A stretch of DNA of 64,000 bases from the NCBI RefSeq assembly GCF_001499965.1, contig NZ_LQIT01000020.1, positions 26,888-90,887 of the forward strand, in the 5' to 3' direction. Of this stretch, positions 29,916 to 39,801 are shown piece after piece. Positions within the stretch are counted from its first letter, which is position 1, and each line of letters begins with the position of its first letter. The position numbers were made by a program, and so were the translations under genes. Under the pieces are notes generated by a model that made no database searches, was not told where the DNA came from, and saw only the letters and a program-made list of their open reading frames with translations. This DNA is from Mycobacterium sp. GA-2829. Its GTDB lineage: Bacteria; Actinomycetota; Actinomycetes; Mycobacteriales; Mycobacteriaceae.

Positions 29916-32533
29916 GGCAGCACCCGGCGTTCGGCGGGCCCCCACAGCGGCTGCATCCCGCCGGGCAGCGAGAGGTGCGTCGTCGTGATGACCCCCGACA
30001 GCGCGCGCAGGTCCCGCTGGACGGCGTCGAGCAGGTCGGCCAGTTCGGCTCGCCTGCCGTCGGCGGTGACGTCCTCGAGGTCGGCGGGGTCGACGCGGCG
30101 CAACCGGGTGGCGAGGTCGTCGACAAGACGTTGCGGGCGTGAGGAACCCGACGAACCCGGAAGTGCGCGCAGACCGTCGCGCAGGCGGTCGAACTGGTAG
30201 GCCAGCGAGCGGGGGTTCTCGGCGTCGAACAGCAGCAGGTCGGCCACGGCGGACACCCGCACGGTGCCGAGCATCCGGCGCCGGTAGATCACCGACGACT
30301 CGCAGGCCACCAGGGTGGATTCGGTGATCGTCTGCTCGGCGCCGCGGCTGCGCACGTCGACCAACGTGGCCCGCAGCAGCCCGACCAGCCCCAGTCCGCG
30401 TTCGATGCGTTTGCCGATGTCCATCATCGTCCAGCCGGCATCGCGGATCATGGATTCGGCGGCCACCCCGGACAGCGCCAGCATCCCCGCCAGGGTGGCG
30501 CTGTGCGCGGACGCCAAGTAGGCGTCGCCCTCGGTCTTGGATTCCGGTGGCGCCGACGAGGATCGGAGCACGGCGCGTTCGACGGCGGCGAGCACCATCC
30601 AGGTGTCGTTGGACATCTGGTCGCGCACCGAGCGGGCCGCCAGCCCGAGCCGTTCGACCGATTGGGCGAGCGATCCGGGGCGGTGCCGGTCGGCGGTCAG
30701 CGCCCACAGGGTGGTCGGCGCGGTCGCAATCATCTCCGCCTGGTCGCCGCGCGCCCCGGTGTCGGTGCCGGTGAGTTTCCCGATGGCGGTGAGTAGCACC
30801 GGAACGCACGCACTGCCGTCCACCTCCTGCCGGTACCGGTACTCGTGGTAGCGCTCCCGGGTCACGGTGAGCAGTCGTGCGGTGTACTCGGCGCGTTCGG
30901 CGTAGCGGCCCAACCAGAACAGGTCCGACAACACGCGCGGGGAGGTGACCTCGCGGGTGGGGCTCGCGGTGACGGGCGCGGCGATGTCGGGTTCGACGCC
31001 CGTGGTGCGCTCGGCGGTGACGCGTGCCGGGCTGCGGATCCAGACATCCTTGGCCGCAATGGTTCTCAACTTGTAGGCGGCGTTGCCCGGGGCCAGCAGG
31101 TAGCCGAGCCCGCCGATCATCGGGGCGTAGCCGCCGCGCTGGGCGACGGTGAACAACCGCATTCCGACACTCGCCGCCGACAGGCCGTCGTCGCGGTGCA
31201 CGGTCGGCGCCGACGAGAACTGCGGCAGTTCCCGGCCGATCCACTGCCACGGCGCGGCGTCGATCCGTGCGGCCATCTCGTCGCGCTGGGCCCGGGACAG
31301 CGCGGAGCCGACGACGGACTCCCCACCGGTCACCGGGGTAAAAACCAGCGAGGCGACGTTGCTCAGCAGGTGTGAGCGTTCCAGGTCGATACCGCCCCAG
31401 TAGACCGGTGCGGTCGCCAGCAGCGGTGTCTCCCCCAGCAGTTCTTCGGCGACTTCGGGCAGGAAGCGCTGCAGACCGGGGCTCTCCAGGATGCCGCTGC
31501 CCAAGGTGTTGACGACGGTGACCGCGCCGCGCCGCTGCGCCTCGACCAGCCCGACCACGCCGAGCCGGGAGTCCGCACGCAGGTCGAGCGGATCGGCGTA
31601 GTCGGCGTCCACCCGCCGCAGCACGACGTCGACGCGTTTGAGCGTGCCCAGCGAGCGCATCCACAGCTTGCCGTCGCGCACCACCAGATCGGGGCTCTCC
31701 ACCAGTGGGAACCCGAGCATGCCGGCCAGGTACGCCTGGTCGAACGCGGTCGCGGAGTGGATGCCCGGGCTGAGCACCACGACGACGGGTTCCTCGGCCG
31801 CCGCGGGCGCGGCGTCGATCAGCGCCAGGCGCAGCGCTTGGGCCCACGGTGACGCCGGGCGCGGCCGGAGCTGCTCGTACAGTTCGGGGATCGCGTGGGC
31901 GACGACCCGGCGGTCGGCCATCGCGAACCCGGCCCCCGAGGGTGCCTGGGTCCAGTCGGCGTTCACCGCGAACGACCCGTCCTCGGTGCGGCTGACATCG
32001 CAGCCGTGCAGGAACAGCTGGCGGCGGCCGGGGATCGCGATGCCGCGGGCGGCGCGCACATAGCCGGGGTGGGCGAACACCAGCTGCGCCGGCAGCACTC
32101 CGCTGGTGATCGACCGCTGCTCGCCGTACAGGTCGGTCAACACCGCGTCCAGCAGCCGGGAGCGTTGCACCAGGCCGGATTCCAGGTGGTCCCAGTCGTC
32201 GGCGGACAGGATCAGCGGCAGCCCGTCGAGGCGCCACGGACCGGGGACGGTCTCCCCGTCCTCGTCGACGTGGAGGTAGGTGATGCCGTCGTTGTCGACG
32301 AGGCTCGCCACCACCTCCTGCAGCTGGTCGAGCCCGCCGCGGCCGCGTTCGACGACGCACTGCGCCAGTTCGCGCCACGCCGGTCTGATGTCGCCTGCGG
32401 CGTCGACGAACTCGTCGTACCCGTCGCGCACGTCGAACAGCACCTGCTGAGCGCGCGCGGCACGGTAGCCGGCGACGACGCCGTCGACGTCGGCGGGTGC
32501 GGGCCCGGACGGACCCTGAGCAGACAAGACCAT
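29912..32533 (-). CDS. Circularly permuted ATP-grasp amidoligase fused to alpha-E domain
   Basis: This 873-residue two-domain fusion has a circularly permuted ATP-grasp ligase at residues ~1-500: RPAWRELAQCVVERGRGG, ITYLHVDEDG, VVVVLSPGIHSATAFDQAYLA, VVNTLGSGILESPGL and YAPMIGGLGYLLAPG. The all-helical alpha-E domain (DUF403) occupies ~540-860: SDLFWLGRYAERAEYTARLL, LALSGVAAESMIRDAGWTM and SLAYQFDRLRDGLRALPG. In many bacteria these are two genes; here, as in Rv2567, they are one. The reaction is predicted from the fold: ATP-dependent amide bond formation. The stop overlaps the small transglutaminase gene and the start shares a base with the DUF2126 gene stop. Confidence 0.9.
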   Translation of the reverse strand: MVLSAQGPSGPAPADVDGVVAGYRAARAQQVLFDVRDGYDEFVDAAGDIRPAWRELAQCVVERGRGGLDQLQEVVASLVDNDGITYLHVDEDGETVPGPWRLDGLPLILSADDWDHLESGLVQRSRLLDAVLTDLYGEQRSITSGVLPAQLVFAHPGYVRAARGIAIPGRRQLFLHGCDVSRTEDGSFAVNADWTQAPSGAGFAMADRRVVAHAIPELYEQLRPRPASPWAQALRLALIDAAPAAAEEPVVVVLSPGIHSATAFDQAYLAGMLGFPLVESPDLVVRDGKLWMRSLGTLKRVDVVLRRVDADYADPLDLRADSRLGVVGLVEAQRRGAVTVVNTLGSGILESPGLQRFLPEVAEELLGETPLLATAPVYWGGIDLERSHLLSNVASLVFTPVTGGESVVGSALSRAQRDEMAARIDAAPWQWIGRELPQFSSAPTVHRDDGLSAASVGMRLFTVAQRGGYAPMIGGLGYLLAPGNAAYKLRTIAAKDVWIRSPARVTAERTTGVEPDIAAPVTASPTREVTSPRVLSDLFWLGRYAERAEYTARLLTVTRERYHEYRYRQEVDGSACVPVLLTAIGKLTGTDTGARGDQAEMIATAPTTLWALTADRHRPGSLAQSVERLGLAARSVRDQMSNDTWMVLAAVERAVLRSSSAPPESKTEGDAYLASAHSATLAGMLALSGVAAESMIRDAGWTMMDIGKRIERGLGLVGLLRATLVDVRSRGAEQTITESTLVACESSVIYRRRMLGTVRVSAVADLLLFDAENPRSLAYQFDRLRDGLRALPGSSGSSRPQRLVDDLATRLRRVDPADLEDVTADGRRAELADLLDAVQRDLRALSGVITTTHLSLPGGMQPLWGPAERRVLP

Positions 32534-35500
32534 CACCGCAGCACGGTACGCACCCGACGCAGGTCGAGGATGCCCGGCGCGCCCACATCGGTCGACTGGC
32601 GGGCCTGCTTCTCGCGCAGCGCCGACAGGTCGATGCGGCCCGCGGTGAATCCGGTGGACTCGAAGCGACGGCCACGGCGCGATTCGGCCTCCACGGCGTT
32701 GACCGGTGGGGTGTCGTAGGACCGGCCGCCGGGGTGGGAGACGTGGTAGGTGCATCCGCCGCGGGACACCTCCGCGGCCGTGTCGACGAGTTCGAAGCGC
32801 AGCGGGCCGTCGACGGTGATGGTGGGGTGCAGTGCGCTCGGCGGCTGCCACGCGCGATAGCGCACCCCGCCGACCTGGATGTCGGGGTTGTCGGTCGCCA
32901 ACAGCGGGATCGGGTGCCCGTTGCAGGTGACGAGGTAGCGGTTGCGGTCGGCGCCGGTCAACCGCACCTGCAGCCGCTCGATCGAGGAGTCGACGTAGCG
33001 GGCGGTGCCGCTCGCGGTGGCCTGCTCCCCCAGCACGTTCCACGGTTCGATCGCGCCGCGCAGTTCGATCTCCACGCCGTCGAGGACCGCGGCGCCGATG
33101 CGGGGGAAGCGGAACTCGGTGAACGGGTCGAGCCAGCTGGTGTCGAACGCGATCCCGTTGGCGCGCAGGTCAGCGGCGACGTCGGCGATGTCGTGGATGA
33201 GGAAGTGTGGCAACAGGTATCGGCCGTGCAGGTTGGCGCCGTGCCGGATCAGCGGGGCGCGCAGGGGTTGGTCCCAGAACCACGCCACCAGCGCACGCAC
33301 CAGCAGCGACTGCACCATCGCCATCTGGAAGTGCGGCGGCATCTCGAAGCCGCGCAGTTCCAGCAGCCCGAGCCGGCCGCGCGCGCTGTCGGGGCTGTAC
33401 AGCTTGTCGATGCAGAATTCGGCGCGGTGGGTGTTGCCGGTGATGTCGGTCAGCAGGTGGCGCAGCGCCCGGTCGGTCACCCACGCCTTGCGTCCGCCCG
33501 CGCCGCAGAGCCGGTCGATCTCGGCGAAGGCGATCTCGAGTTCGTAGAGCGCCTCCGCGCGGCCCTCGTCGACCCGTGGCGCCTGCGAGGTGGTGCCGAC
33601 GAACCGCCCGGCGAACAGGTACGACAGCGCGGGATGGCGCTGCCAGTAGGTGAGCATCGACACCAGCAGGTCGGGGCGGCGCAGCAGCGGCGAGTCGGCG
33701 GGTGTGGGTCCGCCGAGGGTGATGTGGTTGCCGCCGCCGGTGCCGCCGTGGGTGCCGTCGACGTCGAACTGCTCGGTGGTCAACCGGGCGAGCCTGGCCT
33801 GTTCGTAGAGCGTCTCCAGTTGCGCACGCTGGTCGGCGAAACCGCCCGTCGGGGCGACGTTGACCTCGATGACGCCGGGGTCGGGGGTGACGGTGACCCA
33901 GCCCAGCCGGGGGTCGGTGGGCGGCGGGTAGCCCTCGACGACCAGCGGGCAGCCGACGTGCGCGGCCGCGGCCTCCACCCGGCCGACGAGGTCGACGAAG
34001 TGGTCGAGGTCCTCGGTCGGGGGCAGGAAGACGTAGAGCACCCCGTCCCGGACCTCCGAAACGAGCGCCGTCGTGGGCCCGGTGTCGTCGTCCTCGACCA
34101 CGGCGTCGGGTTCGCCGGTGGGGTCGGCGAGCGTTCCGCGGCGGGCCAGCGGGTCGGCGGGATAGGTGGGTCGGGGTGGCTGCCAGCTGATCGCGTCGAG
34201 CGGCAGCCGCAGACCGGCGGGCGAATCGCCGTCGAGCAGCACGATGCGACCGCGGCGCAGCCGCCAGTCGGCGCTGGCCCAGCCGGAGTCGTCGTCGCGG
34301 CGGTGCAGCGGCAGCACGTGGGCGGCGGGGTCGGTGACGCCCTGGTCGAGCCGGGTCAGCAGCGCCGCGCGCGCCGCCGCGGTGTCGTCGGCGAGATCGT
34401 CTGCGGCGGCGACAGCCGGTCCAGCGGGCTGCCGGACCGCGGTGGCCAGCCGGCTCAGCGGGTCCTCGAAGGCGGGCCGGACCTGGGTGGCGGGCAACCC
34501 GAGCCCGGCCGCGATCGCGTCGAGCAGGCGGCGGGCGGCGTCGGAATCCACGGCGTCGGCGGCTGTGCCGCCGGTCGCCCACGGGTCGGCCAGCAGTGTG
34601 GCGTCGCTCCACAGCGGTGCGCCGTCGGCCCGCCAGTACACCCCGATCTGCCAGCGCGGCAACGGTTCTCCGGGGTACCACTTGCCCTGGCTGGGCTGCA
34701 CCAGCCCCTGCGGCGCCCACACGTCCTTGAGCCGGGCGGCCAGCGCGGAGGCCCGTTCCCGTTTGTGCGGGCCGTCGGCGGCGGTGGTCCACTCGGGGTC
34801 GGTGCGGTTGTCGACGGAGACGAAGGTCGGTTCGCCGCCGACGGTGAGGCGGACGTCGGCGCGCGCCATCCGGTCGTCGACCCGGTCCCCCAGTGCGCAG
34901 ATCGCCGCCCACGCGGCGTCGGTGTAGGGCAGGGTGACGCGCGGGTCCTCGTGGACCCGGGTGACGACGTTGGCGAAATCGAGGGTGGTCTCGCACGGTT
35001 CGGTGGCGCCGGTGATCGGGGCGGCGGACTCGGGGTGCGGGGTCGCCGAGAGCGGGATGTGGCCTTCTCCGGCGAACAGTCCGGAGGTGGGGTCCAGGCC
35101 GATCCAGCCGGCGCCCGGTATGTAGACCTCGGTCCAGGCGTGCAGATCGGTGAAGTCGGCGGTGGGTCCGGATGGGCCGTCGAGCGCCTTGACGTCGGAG
35201 GTGAGTTGGACGAGGTAGCCGGAGACGAAGCGGGCGGCCAAGCCGAGTTCGCGCAGGATCGACACCAGCAGCCAGGCTGAGTCCCGGCACGATCCGATGC
35301 CGGAGCGCAGCGTGTGCTCGGGCGTGTGCACCCCCGGTTCCAGCCGCAGGCTGTAGGCGACGTCGTTGTTGATCGCGCGGTTGAGGGCGACCAGGAACTC
35401 GATCGTGCCGGTGCCGGGTGCGACGGTGAAGTCCTTGACCCACCGCTGGACCAGTTCGCCGGGCCCAGAGCCGTCTCCGTCGTCGTCGACGGGTTTCAGG

Positions 35501-35850
35501 TACGGCTTGAGGTCTTCGGCGAGCGCCTGCGGGTACTGGAAGCCGATGCGTTCGGCGTAATCCTCGATGAAGAAGTCGAACGGGTTGATCACCTTGAGGT
35601 CGGCGATCAGGCCGACGGTGATCGTCAGCTGCCGGGCGCGGTTCGGGAACACCACGCGGGCAACGAAGTTGCCGAACGCGTCCTGCTGCCAGTTGATGAA
35701 GTGGTCGTCGGGTTCGACGGTCAGCGAGTAGGCCTCGATCGGGGTGCGCGAGTGCGGGGCCGGACGCAGCCGGATGACGTGCGGATGCACCTCGACGAGC
35801 CGGTCGAACGTGTAGCTGGTGCGGTGCTCCAGCGCCACCTTGATGCCCAT
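32533..35850 (-). CDS. Transglutaminase/DUF2126 fusion protein
   Basis: This 1105-residue cytoplasmic protein starts with a transglutaminase-like half: an N-terminal beta domain (IKVALEHRTSYTFDRLVEVH, residues ~3-22) and a core with Cys in IGSCRDSAWLL, His in TDLHAWTEVY and Asp in GLDPTSG, near residues 190-270. The remaining ~800 residues are the DUF2126 region, with DVRLTVGGEPTFVSVDNR near 328-345, GKWYPGEPLPRWQIGVYWR, THGGTGGGNHITLGG and FCIDKLYSPDSARGRLGLLE; this part resembles a glutamine-synthetase-like amidoligase in predicted fold. It is the first gene of the overlapped four-gene set, 46 nt after DUF389. It matches Rv2566. Activity is unproven. Confidence 0.92.
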   Translation of the reverse strand: MGIKVALEHRTSYTFDRLVEVHPHVIRLRPAPHSRTPIEAYSLTVEPDDHFINWQQDAFGNFVARVVFPNRARQLTITVGLIADLKVINPFDFFIEDYAERIGFQYPQALAEDLKPYLKPVDDDGDGSGPGELVQRWVKDFTVAPGTGTIEFLVALNRAINNDVAYSLRLEPGVHTPEHTLRSGIGSCRDSAWLLVSILRELGLAARFVSGYLVQLTSDVKALDGPSGPTADFTDLHAWTEVYIPGAGWIGLDPTSGLFAGEGHIPLSATPHPESAAPITGATEPCETTLDFANVVTRVHEDPRVTLPYTDAAWAAICALGDRVDDRMARADVRLTVGGEPTFVSVDNRTDPEWTTAADGPHKRERASALAARLKDVWAPQGLVQPSQGKWYPGEPLPRWQIGVYWRADGAPLWSDATLLADPWATGGTAADAVDSDAARRLLDAIAAGLGLPATQVRPAFEDPLSRLATAVRQPAGPAVAAADDLADDTAAARAALLTRLDQGVTDPAAHVLPLHRRDDDSGWASADWRLRRGRIVLLDGDSPAGLRLPLDAISWQPPRPTYPADPLARRGTLADPTGEPDAVVEDDDTGPTTALVSEVRDGVLYVFLPPTEDLDHFVDLVGRVEAAAAHVGCPLVVEGYPPPTDPRLGWVTVTPDPGVIEVNVAPTGGFADQRAQLETLYEQARLARLTTEQFDVDGTHGGTGGGNHITLGGPTPADSPLLRRPDLLVSMLTYWQRHPALSYLFAGRFVGTTSQAPRVDEGRAEALYELEIAFAEIDRLCGAGGRKAWVTDRALRHLLTDITGNTHRAEFCIDKLYSPDSARGRLGLLELRGFEMPPHFQMAMVQSLLVRALVAWFWDQPLRAPLIRHGANLHGRYLLPHFLIHDIADVAADLRANGIAFDTSWLDPFTEFRFPRIGAAVLDGVEIELRGAIEPWNVLGEQATASGTARYVDSSIERLQVRLTGADRNRYLVTCNGHPIPLLATDNPDIQVGGVRYRAWQPPSALHPTITVDGPLRFELVDTAAEVSRGGCTYHVSHPGGRSYDTPPVNAVEAESRRGRRFESTGFTAGRIDLSALREKQARQSTDVGAPGILDLRRVRTVLR

Positions 35851-35896
35851 CCGCTGATCCCATCACACCGTGTCGGGGTGCGCATGCCCGCCGCGG

Positions 35897-36826
35897 TCAG
35901 GTCTGCGCCACCCGCGGGATGAGCGTCCCCTTGGGCCGCAGCACCAGCACCAGCACCCCGGCCACCACGATGCCGACGAGGTTGACCAGCAGCTGCAGCG
36001 CCGATTTCGCCGCCACGTCCCACTGCCCGACGGTGGCCGCGACGACGGCGAATCCGGCCGCGGTGACGGTGTACACCGAAATGAACACCCCCACCAGACC
36101 CGTCGCCCGCGCCGACACCAGCGACAGCATGCCCGCCGCCCCGGCCAGCAGCGCCACCACGAACGACAGCGGCCCGACCCGGAAGATGAAGTCGACCTCG
36201 TCGACGTGGGATACGGAGTCCACCGTCAACCAGCCGACCGCCTCTGCGGCCATCGTGCACAGTGCGGTGATCCCCATCGCGATCGGGAATCCGACGAGCA
36301 GCGCCAGGGTTGCGCGCCGGGCCAGGCTGCGTCGGCGTTGGACGAGTGCGACGGCGAGCGCGGCCAGCGGCCCGAACTCCGGACCGAGCACCATCGCGCC
36401 GACGACCGTCACGGTGGAGTCGGTGACCACGCCGACCGCGGTGAGCAGGCAGGCCAGGGTGAGGAACATGATGAAGGTGACGCTGAGCGTCGCCTCTTCC
36501 CTTGTGCGCCCGATCAATTCGTCCCAGATGACGGCGTCGGCCGGATCGCCCTCGGCGGCATCCTCGGCGCGGTGCGCGCGGGTGGAGAGCACGGTGTCGA
36601 GGATCTCGAGGGTGATCGCACCGCGGTGGTGCACCTCGAGTTCCTTGAGCCGCCTGATGACGTCGTTGGCGCATTCGCGGGCGATGTCGGCGGTGATCTC
36701 GTCACCGGCCGGATCCAGCGAGACGCCCGCGTAGAGCAGGATGTTCGCCACCCCGACCTCCGAGCGGAGCACCTCGAGCACCGGGTCGCGCAACTCCTCC
36801 GGCGCGATGACCCGCAGATGCAGCAC
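35897..36826 (-). CDS. DUF389 family membrane protein
   Basis: This 309-residue protein has a soluble N-terminal domain (residues ~1-105, ferredoxin-like, starting with LHLRVIAPEELRDPVLEVL) and a DUF389 membrane domain with about six hydrophobic segments between 112 and 300. Within it, GAMVLGPEFGPLAALAVALV is the conserved core signature. Related proteins (TIGR00341/TIGR00271) have no confirmed function. It starts with GTG and is followed after 46 nt by the DUF2126 gene on the same strand, so it may be co-transcribed, though no overlap supports a functional tie. Confidence 0.85.
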   Translation of the reverse strand: MLHLRVIAPEELRDPVLEVLRSEVGVANILLYAGVSLDPAGDEITADIARECANDVIRRLKELEVHHRGAITLEILDTVLSTRAHRAEDAAEGDPADAVIWDELIGRTREEATLSVTFIMFLTLACLLTAVGVVTDSTVTVVGAMVLGPEFGPLAALAVALVQRRRSLARRATLALLVGFPIAMGITALCTMAAEAVGWLTVDSVSHVDEVDFIFRVGPLSFVVALLAGAAGMLSLVSARATGLVGVFISVYTVTAAGFAVVAATVGQWDVAAKSALQLLVNLVGIVVAGVLVLVLRPKGTLIPRVAQT

Positions 36827-36856
36827 CGGCCGAGAGTAGCGCCCGGACGGCCGCTC

Positions 36857-37354
36857 TCAGGGCATCTCGGGCCGACTGGCTCCGGTTCGGCGTCCAACCA
36901 GGCGCACCCCGAGTTCGTCGACCGGCACCTCGTGGCCCGCCCCGCAGCGGATCTCCACGGTCGCCTCCTCACCGCAGTCGAGGTGGGTCAGTCGCAACCG
37001 GCTGTCGTCGATGTGGCGGCGGCCCCATTCGAACAGCGCCCAGACCACCGGCATGAAATCGCGTCCGGCGTCGGTGAGCACGTATTCGTCCCGGCGGCGC
37101 TGACCGGGTTCCTGGTAGGGCCTGCGTTCGAGCAGGCCGGCCTCGACGAGTTCGGCCAGCCGTGCCGCCGCGGCCGCCTTGGTCACCCCCACCCGGCGCC
37201 AGAAGTCGTCGAAGCGGGTGGTGCCGTAGAAGGCCTCGCGCATCAGCAGCATCGTCGTCTTGGTGCCCAGCAGCGCCATCGTCTTCTCGATCGGGCACTG
37301 TCCCACCGCCGACCAGGCGTCGCGGTCGGCCAGCGGCCCTTGCAGCACGGACAC
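36857..37354 (-). CDS. HxlR-family transcriptional regulator
   Basis: This 165-residue winged-helix regulator has the HxlR core at residues ~18-110: CPIEKTMALLGTKTTMLLMREAFYG (split at residue 32), TRFDDFWRRVGVTKAAAAARLAEL as recognition helix, and the wing QEPGQRRRDEYVLTDAGRDF. A C-terminal extension of ~50 residues contains LDCGEEATVEIRCGAG with two cysteines, a possible redox or zinc site. It starts at GTG 37354 with GGAG 6 nt before. It is divergent from the thiolase gene and very likely controls it. Confidence 0.9.
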   Translation of the reverse strand: MSVLQGPLADRDAWSAVGQCPIEKTMALLGTKTTMLLMREAFYGTTRFDDFWRRVGVTKAAAAARLAELVEAGLLERRPYQEPGQRRRDEYVLTDAGRDFMPVVWALFEWGRRHIDDSRLRLTHLDCGEEATVEIRCGAGHEVPVDELGVRLVGRRTGASRPEMP

Positions 37355-37383
37355 GGAATTCTCCTCATCGCTGAGTTGTTCTC

Positions 37384-37416
37384 ACTATACCTAGGTGGTA
37401 CACACGTCTAGGTAGT
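37384..37416. promoter_or_regulatory. Repeat cluster between hxlR and thiolase (operator candidate)
   Basis: The 89-nt divergent gap contains ACTATACCTAG (37384-37394) facing CTAGGTAGT (37408-37416), an inverted repeat with a 2-nt insertion, and an inner TACC…GGTA pair at 37388-37400. The CTAGGT core occurs twice. This is the natural binding site for the HxlR regulator and overlaps where both promoters must lie. Confidence 0.55.
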
Positions 37417-37443
37417 CACAACCGTACTCAGAGTGGAGTGGAC

Positions 37444-38628
<1,185 letters not shown>

Positions 38629-38629
38629 G

Positions 38630-38678
38630 GATTTCGGCGTAGTTCGTTGCACCCAGCGCAACCAACTGCACCAAAATC
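38630..38678. terminator. Imperfect 23-bp stem palindrome between convergent genes
   Basis: Arms 38630-38652 and 38656-38678 pair at 18 of 23 positions around a 3-nt loop. Several mismatches become G-U pairs in one RNA strand or the other. It fills the 54-nt gap between the stops of the thiolase and arr genes, so it may terminate both transcripts. It is AT-richer than its surroundings (TTTCGG, CCAAAA), like a dispersed palindromic element rather than a GC hairpin. Confidence 0.55.
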
Positions 38679-38682
38679 GCAC

Positions 38683-39102
38683 TCAGTCGTAAATGACGGC
38701 CAGTCCCTGGCGGCGGAGGTCGGCCAGGGCGTCGAGCATCGCCTGCAGTTGCTCGGGCGTGTGGCCGACCCAGTCGGTGAGTTCGCCGACCACGCGCACC
38801 GGTTCGCGGGTGCGGTAGGACCGGGTGGGGTTGCCGGGCAGCTTCTTGTCCGTCACGTTCGGATCGTCCTCGAGCGCGCCCTGCGGTTCGACGAGATAGA
38901 CGCGGCCGGGACCGTCGCCGCGGGCGAGCTCGGCGCCCCACACCGCGGCGTCGAGCGTCTGGGTCACGTAGACGTGGTTGGAGACGCGGCCGTCCTCGTA
39001 GTTCGAAGGCCGCCCCGGCACCAGCAGATCCCCCACCGCCAGGTCCGCCTTCGTGCCGTGCAGGTACGCCCCCGACTCGTGCACCTCGAAAGGTTTGGTC
39101 AC
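38683..39102 (-). CDS. arr: Rifamycin ADP-ribosyltransferase Arr
   Basis: Arr uses NAD+ to ADP-ribosylate the 23-hydroxyl of rifamycins, which inactivates them. The 139-residue protein reads almost as the M. smegmatis enzyme: TKPFEVHESGAYLHGTKADL near residues 2-21 (with the NAD-binding His and Tyr), NHVYVTQTLDAAVWGAELA near 42-60 (catalytic Asp), and DDPNVTDKKLPGNPTRSYRT near 78-97. I chose GTG 39102, which gives the M. smegmatis-type N-terminus and places a GGGGG 6 nt upstream; a TTG at 39108 is the alternative. It is chromosomal with no mobile element nearby, so it is intrinsic. Confidence 0.96.
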   Translation of the reverse strand: MTKPFEVHESGAYLHGTKADLAVGDLLVPGRPSNYEDGRVSNHVYVTQTLDAAVWGAELARGDGPGRVYLVEPQGALEDDPNVTDKKLPGNPTRSYRTREPVRVVGELTDWVGHTPEQLQAMLDALADLRRQGLAVIYD

Positions 39103-39214
39103 GCTCAACCCCCGTCCGTAGTAGCTGGACGGCGATTGTGCAGCAGGTCAGGGGCCTTGCCGCAAGCCCCCTGTCCGGCCATATAGTGAAGGGGGAAGCT
39201 CGAATCCGCGCCCG

Positions 39215-39643
39215 TCAGACGCGAGTGAGTTCGAACAGCGGGATGATCCGGTCCGTATTGGCCTGGTACTGACCGAAAGTCGGCGCGATCTCCACGATCT
39301 TCGGGTAGAGCTCGTCGCGTTCCTCGCGCGGCAATTCGCGGACGTCGACGTCGTAGGCCTCGGTCCCCACCTCGATGTGCGCCTTGGGCAGCGCCCGCAG
39401 GTTGTGCACCCATGCCGGGTCCTTGGGCGCCCCCGCATACGAGCCGATGATCAACATCTTCCCGTCGATGGTCAGATACGCCAGCGGCGACAACCGCGCT
39501 GCGCCGGTCTTGGCGCCCACGGTGTGCAACAGCAGCAGGGTGGCGCCCTCGAAGGGTCCACCCACCACGCCGCCATTGCTCCGGAACTCCTCGACGATGG
39601 CCTTGTTGAAGTCATTGAGGGAAGCTGCGTCAGGTCGGGTCAT
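39215..39643 (-). CDS. Deazaflavin (F420)-dependent nitroreductase/quinone reductase, Ddn-like
   Basis: This 142-residue split-barrel protein is of the Ddn/F420H2-dependent quinone reductase family. It shows [22 protein letters not shown] near residues 35-56, MLIIGSYAGAPKDPAWVHNL near 63-82 and a family C-terminus with REERDELYPKIVEIAPTF. M. tuberculosis Ddn activates bicyclic nitroimidazoles; the usual role is thought to be menaquinone or other quinone reduction. It is divergent from the large cyclase gene with a 158-nt gap. It appears single, with no tie to neighbours. Confidence 0.9.
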   Translation of the reverse strand: MTRPDAASLNDFNKAIVEEFRSNGGVVGGPFEGATLLLLHTVGAKTGAARLSPLAYLTIDGKMLIIGSYAGAPKDPAWVHNLRALPKAHIEVGTEAYDVDVRELPREERDELYPKIVEIAPTFGQYQANTDRIIPLFELTRV

Positions 39644-39753
39644 GCCGTGACGAACGCCACAACCGACGATTTGGTTCCACGCTTAGCTGACGCCGTACCG
39701 ATTCATTGACGTCGCAAATACGGGTGCCGGCGTTCCACCATCCCTGCTGCGGG

Positions 39754-39775
39754 TTGACGAGCCGGTCAATACGAT
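39754..39775 (+). promoter_or_regulatory. Possible promoter/operator of the cyclase–encapsulin operon
   Basis: TTGAC (39754-39758) and GTCAA (39765-39769) form a small inverted repeat directly followed by TACGAT (39770-39775), an acceptable -10 hexamer 26 nt before the ATG at 39802. No good -35 stands at the right distance. This 158-nt gap is the only intergenic space able to carry the promoter of the operon that follows. Confidence 0.3.
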
Positions 39776-39801
39776 GATGACCTGCCCTGTTCGGCGGAAG
39801 G

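Noticed and set aside
29019..32675. 1218-codon minus-strand reading that would make the small transglutaminase a giant protein
   Set aside because: The upstream part is the ATP-grasp gene in another frame and is Arg/Pro-rich nonsense; the GTG at 29915 in a GTGA overlap gives a normal family length.
32497..35280. 927-codon plus-strand open frame opposite the DUF2126 gene
   Set aside because: It is a high-GC shadow: Gly/Arg/Val-rich sequence without domains, directly antisense to a conserved gene with intact catalytic motifs.
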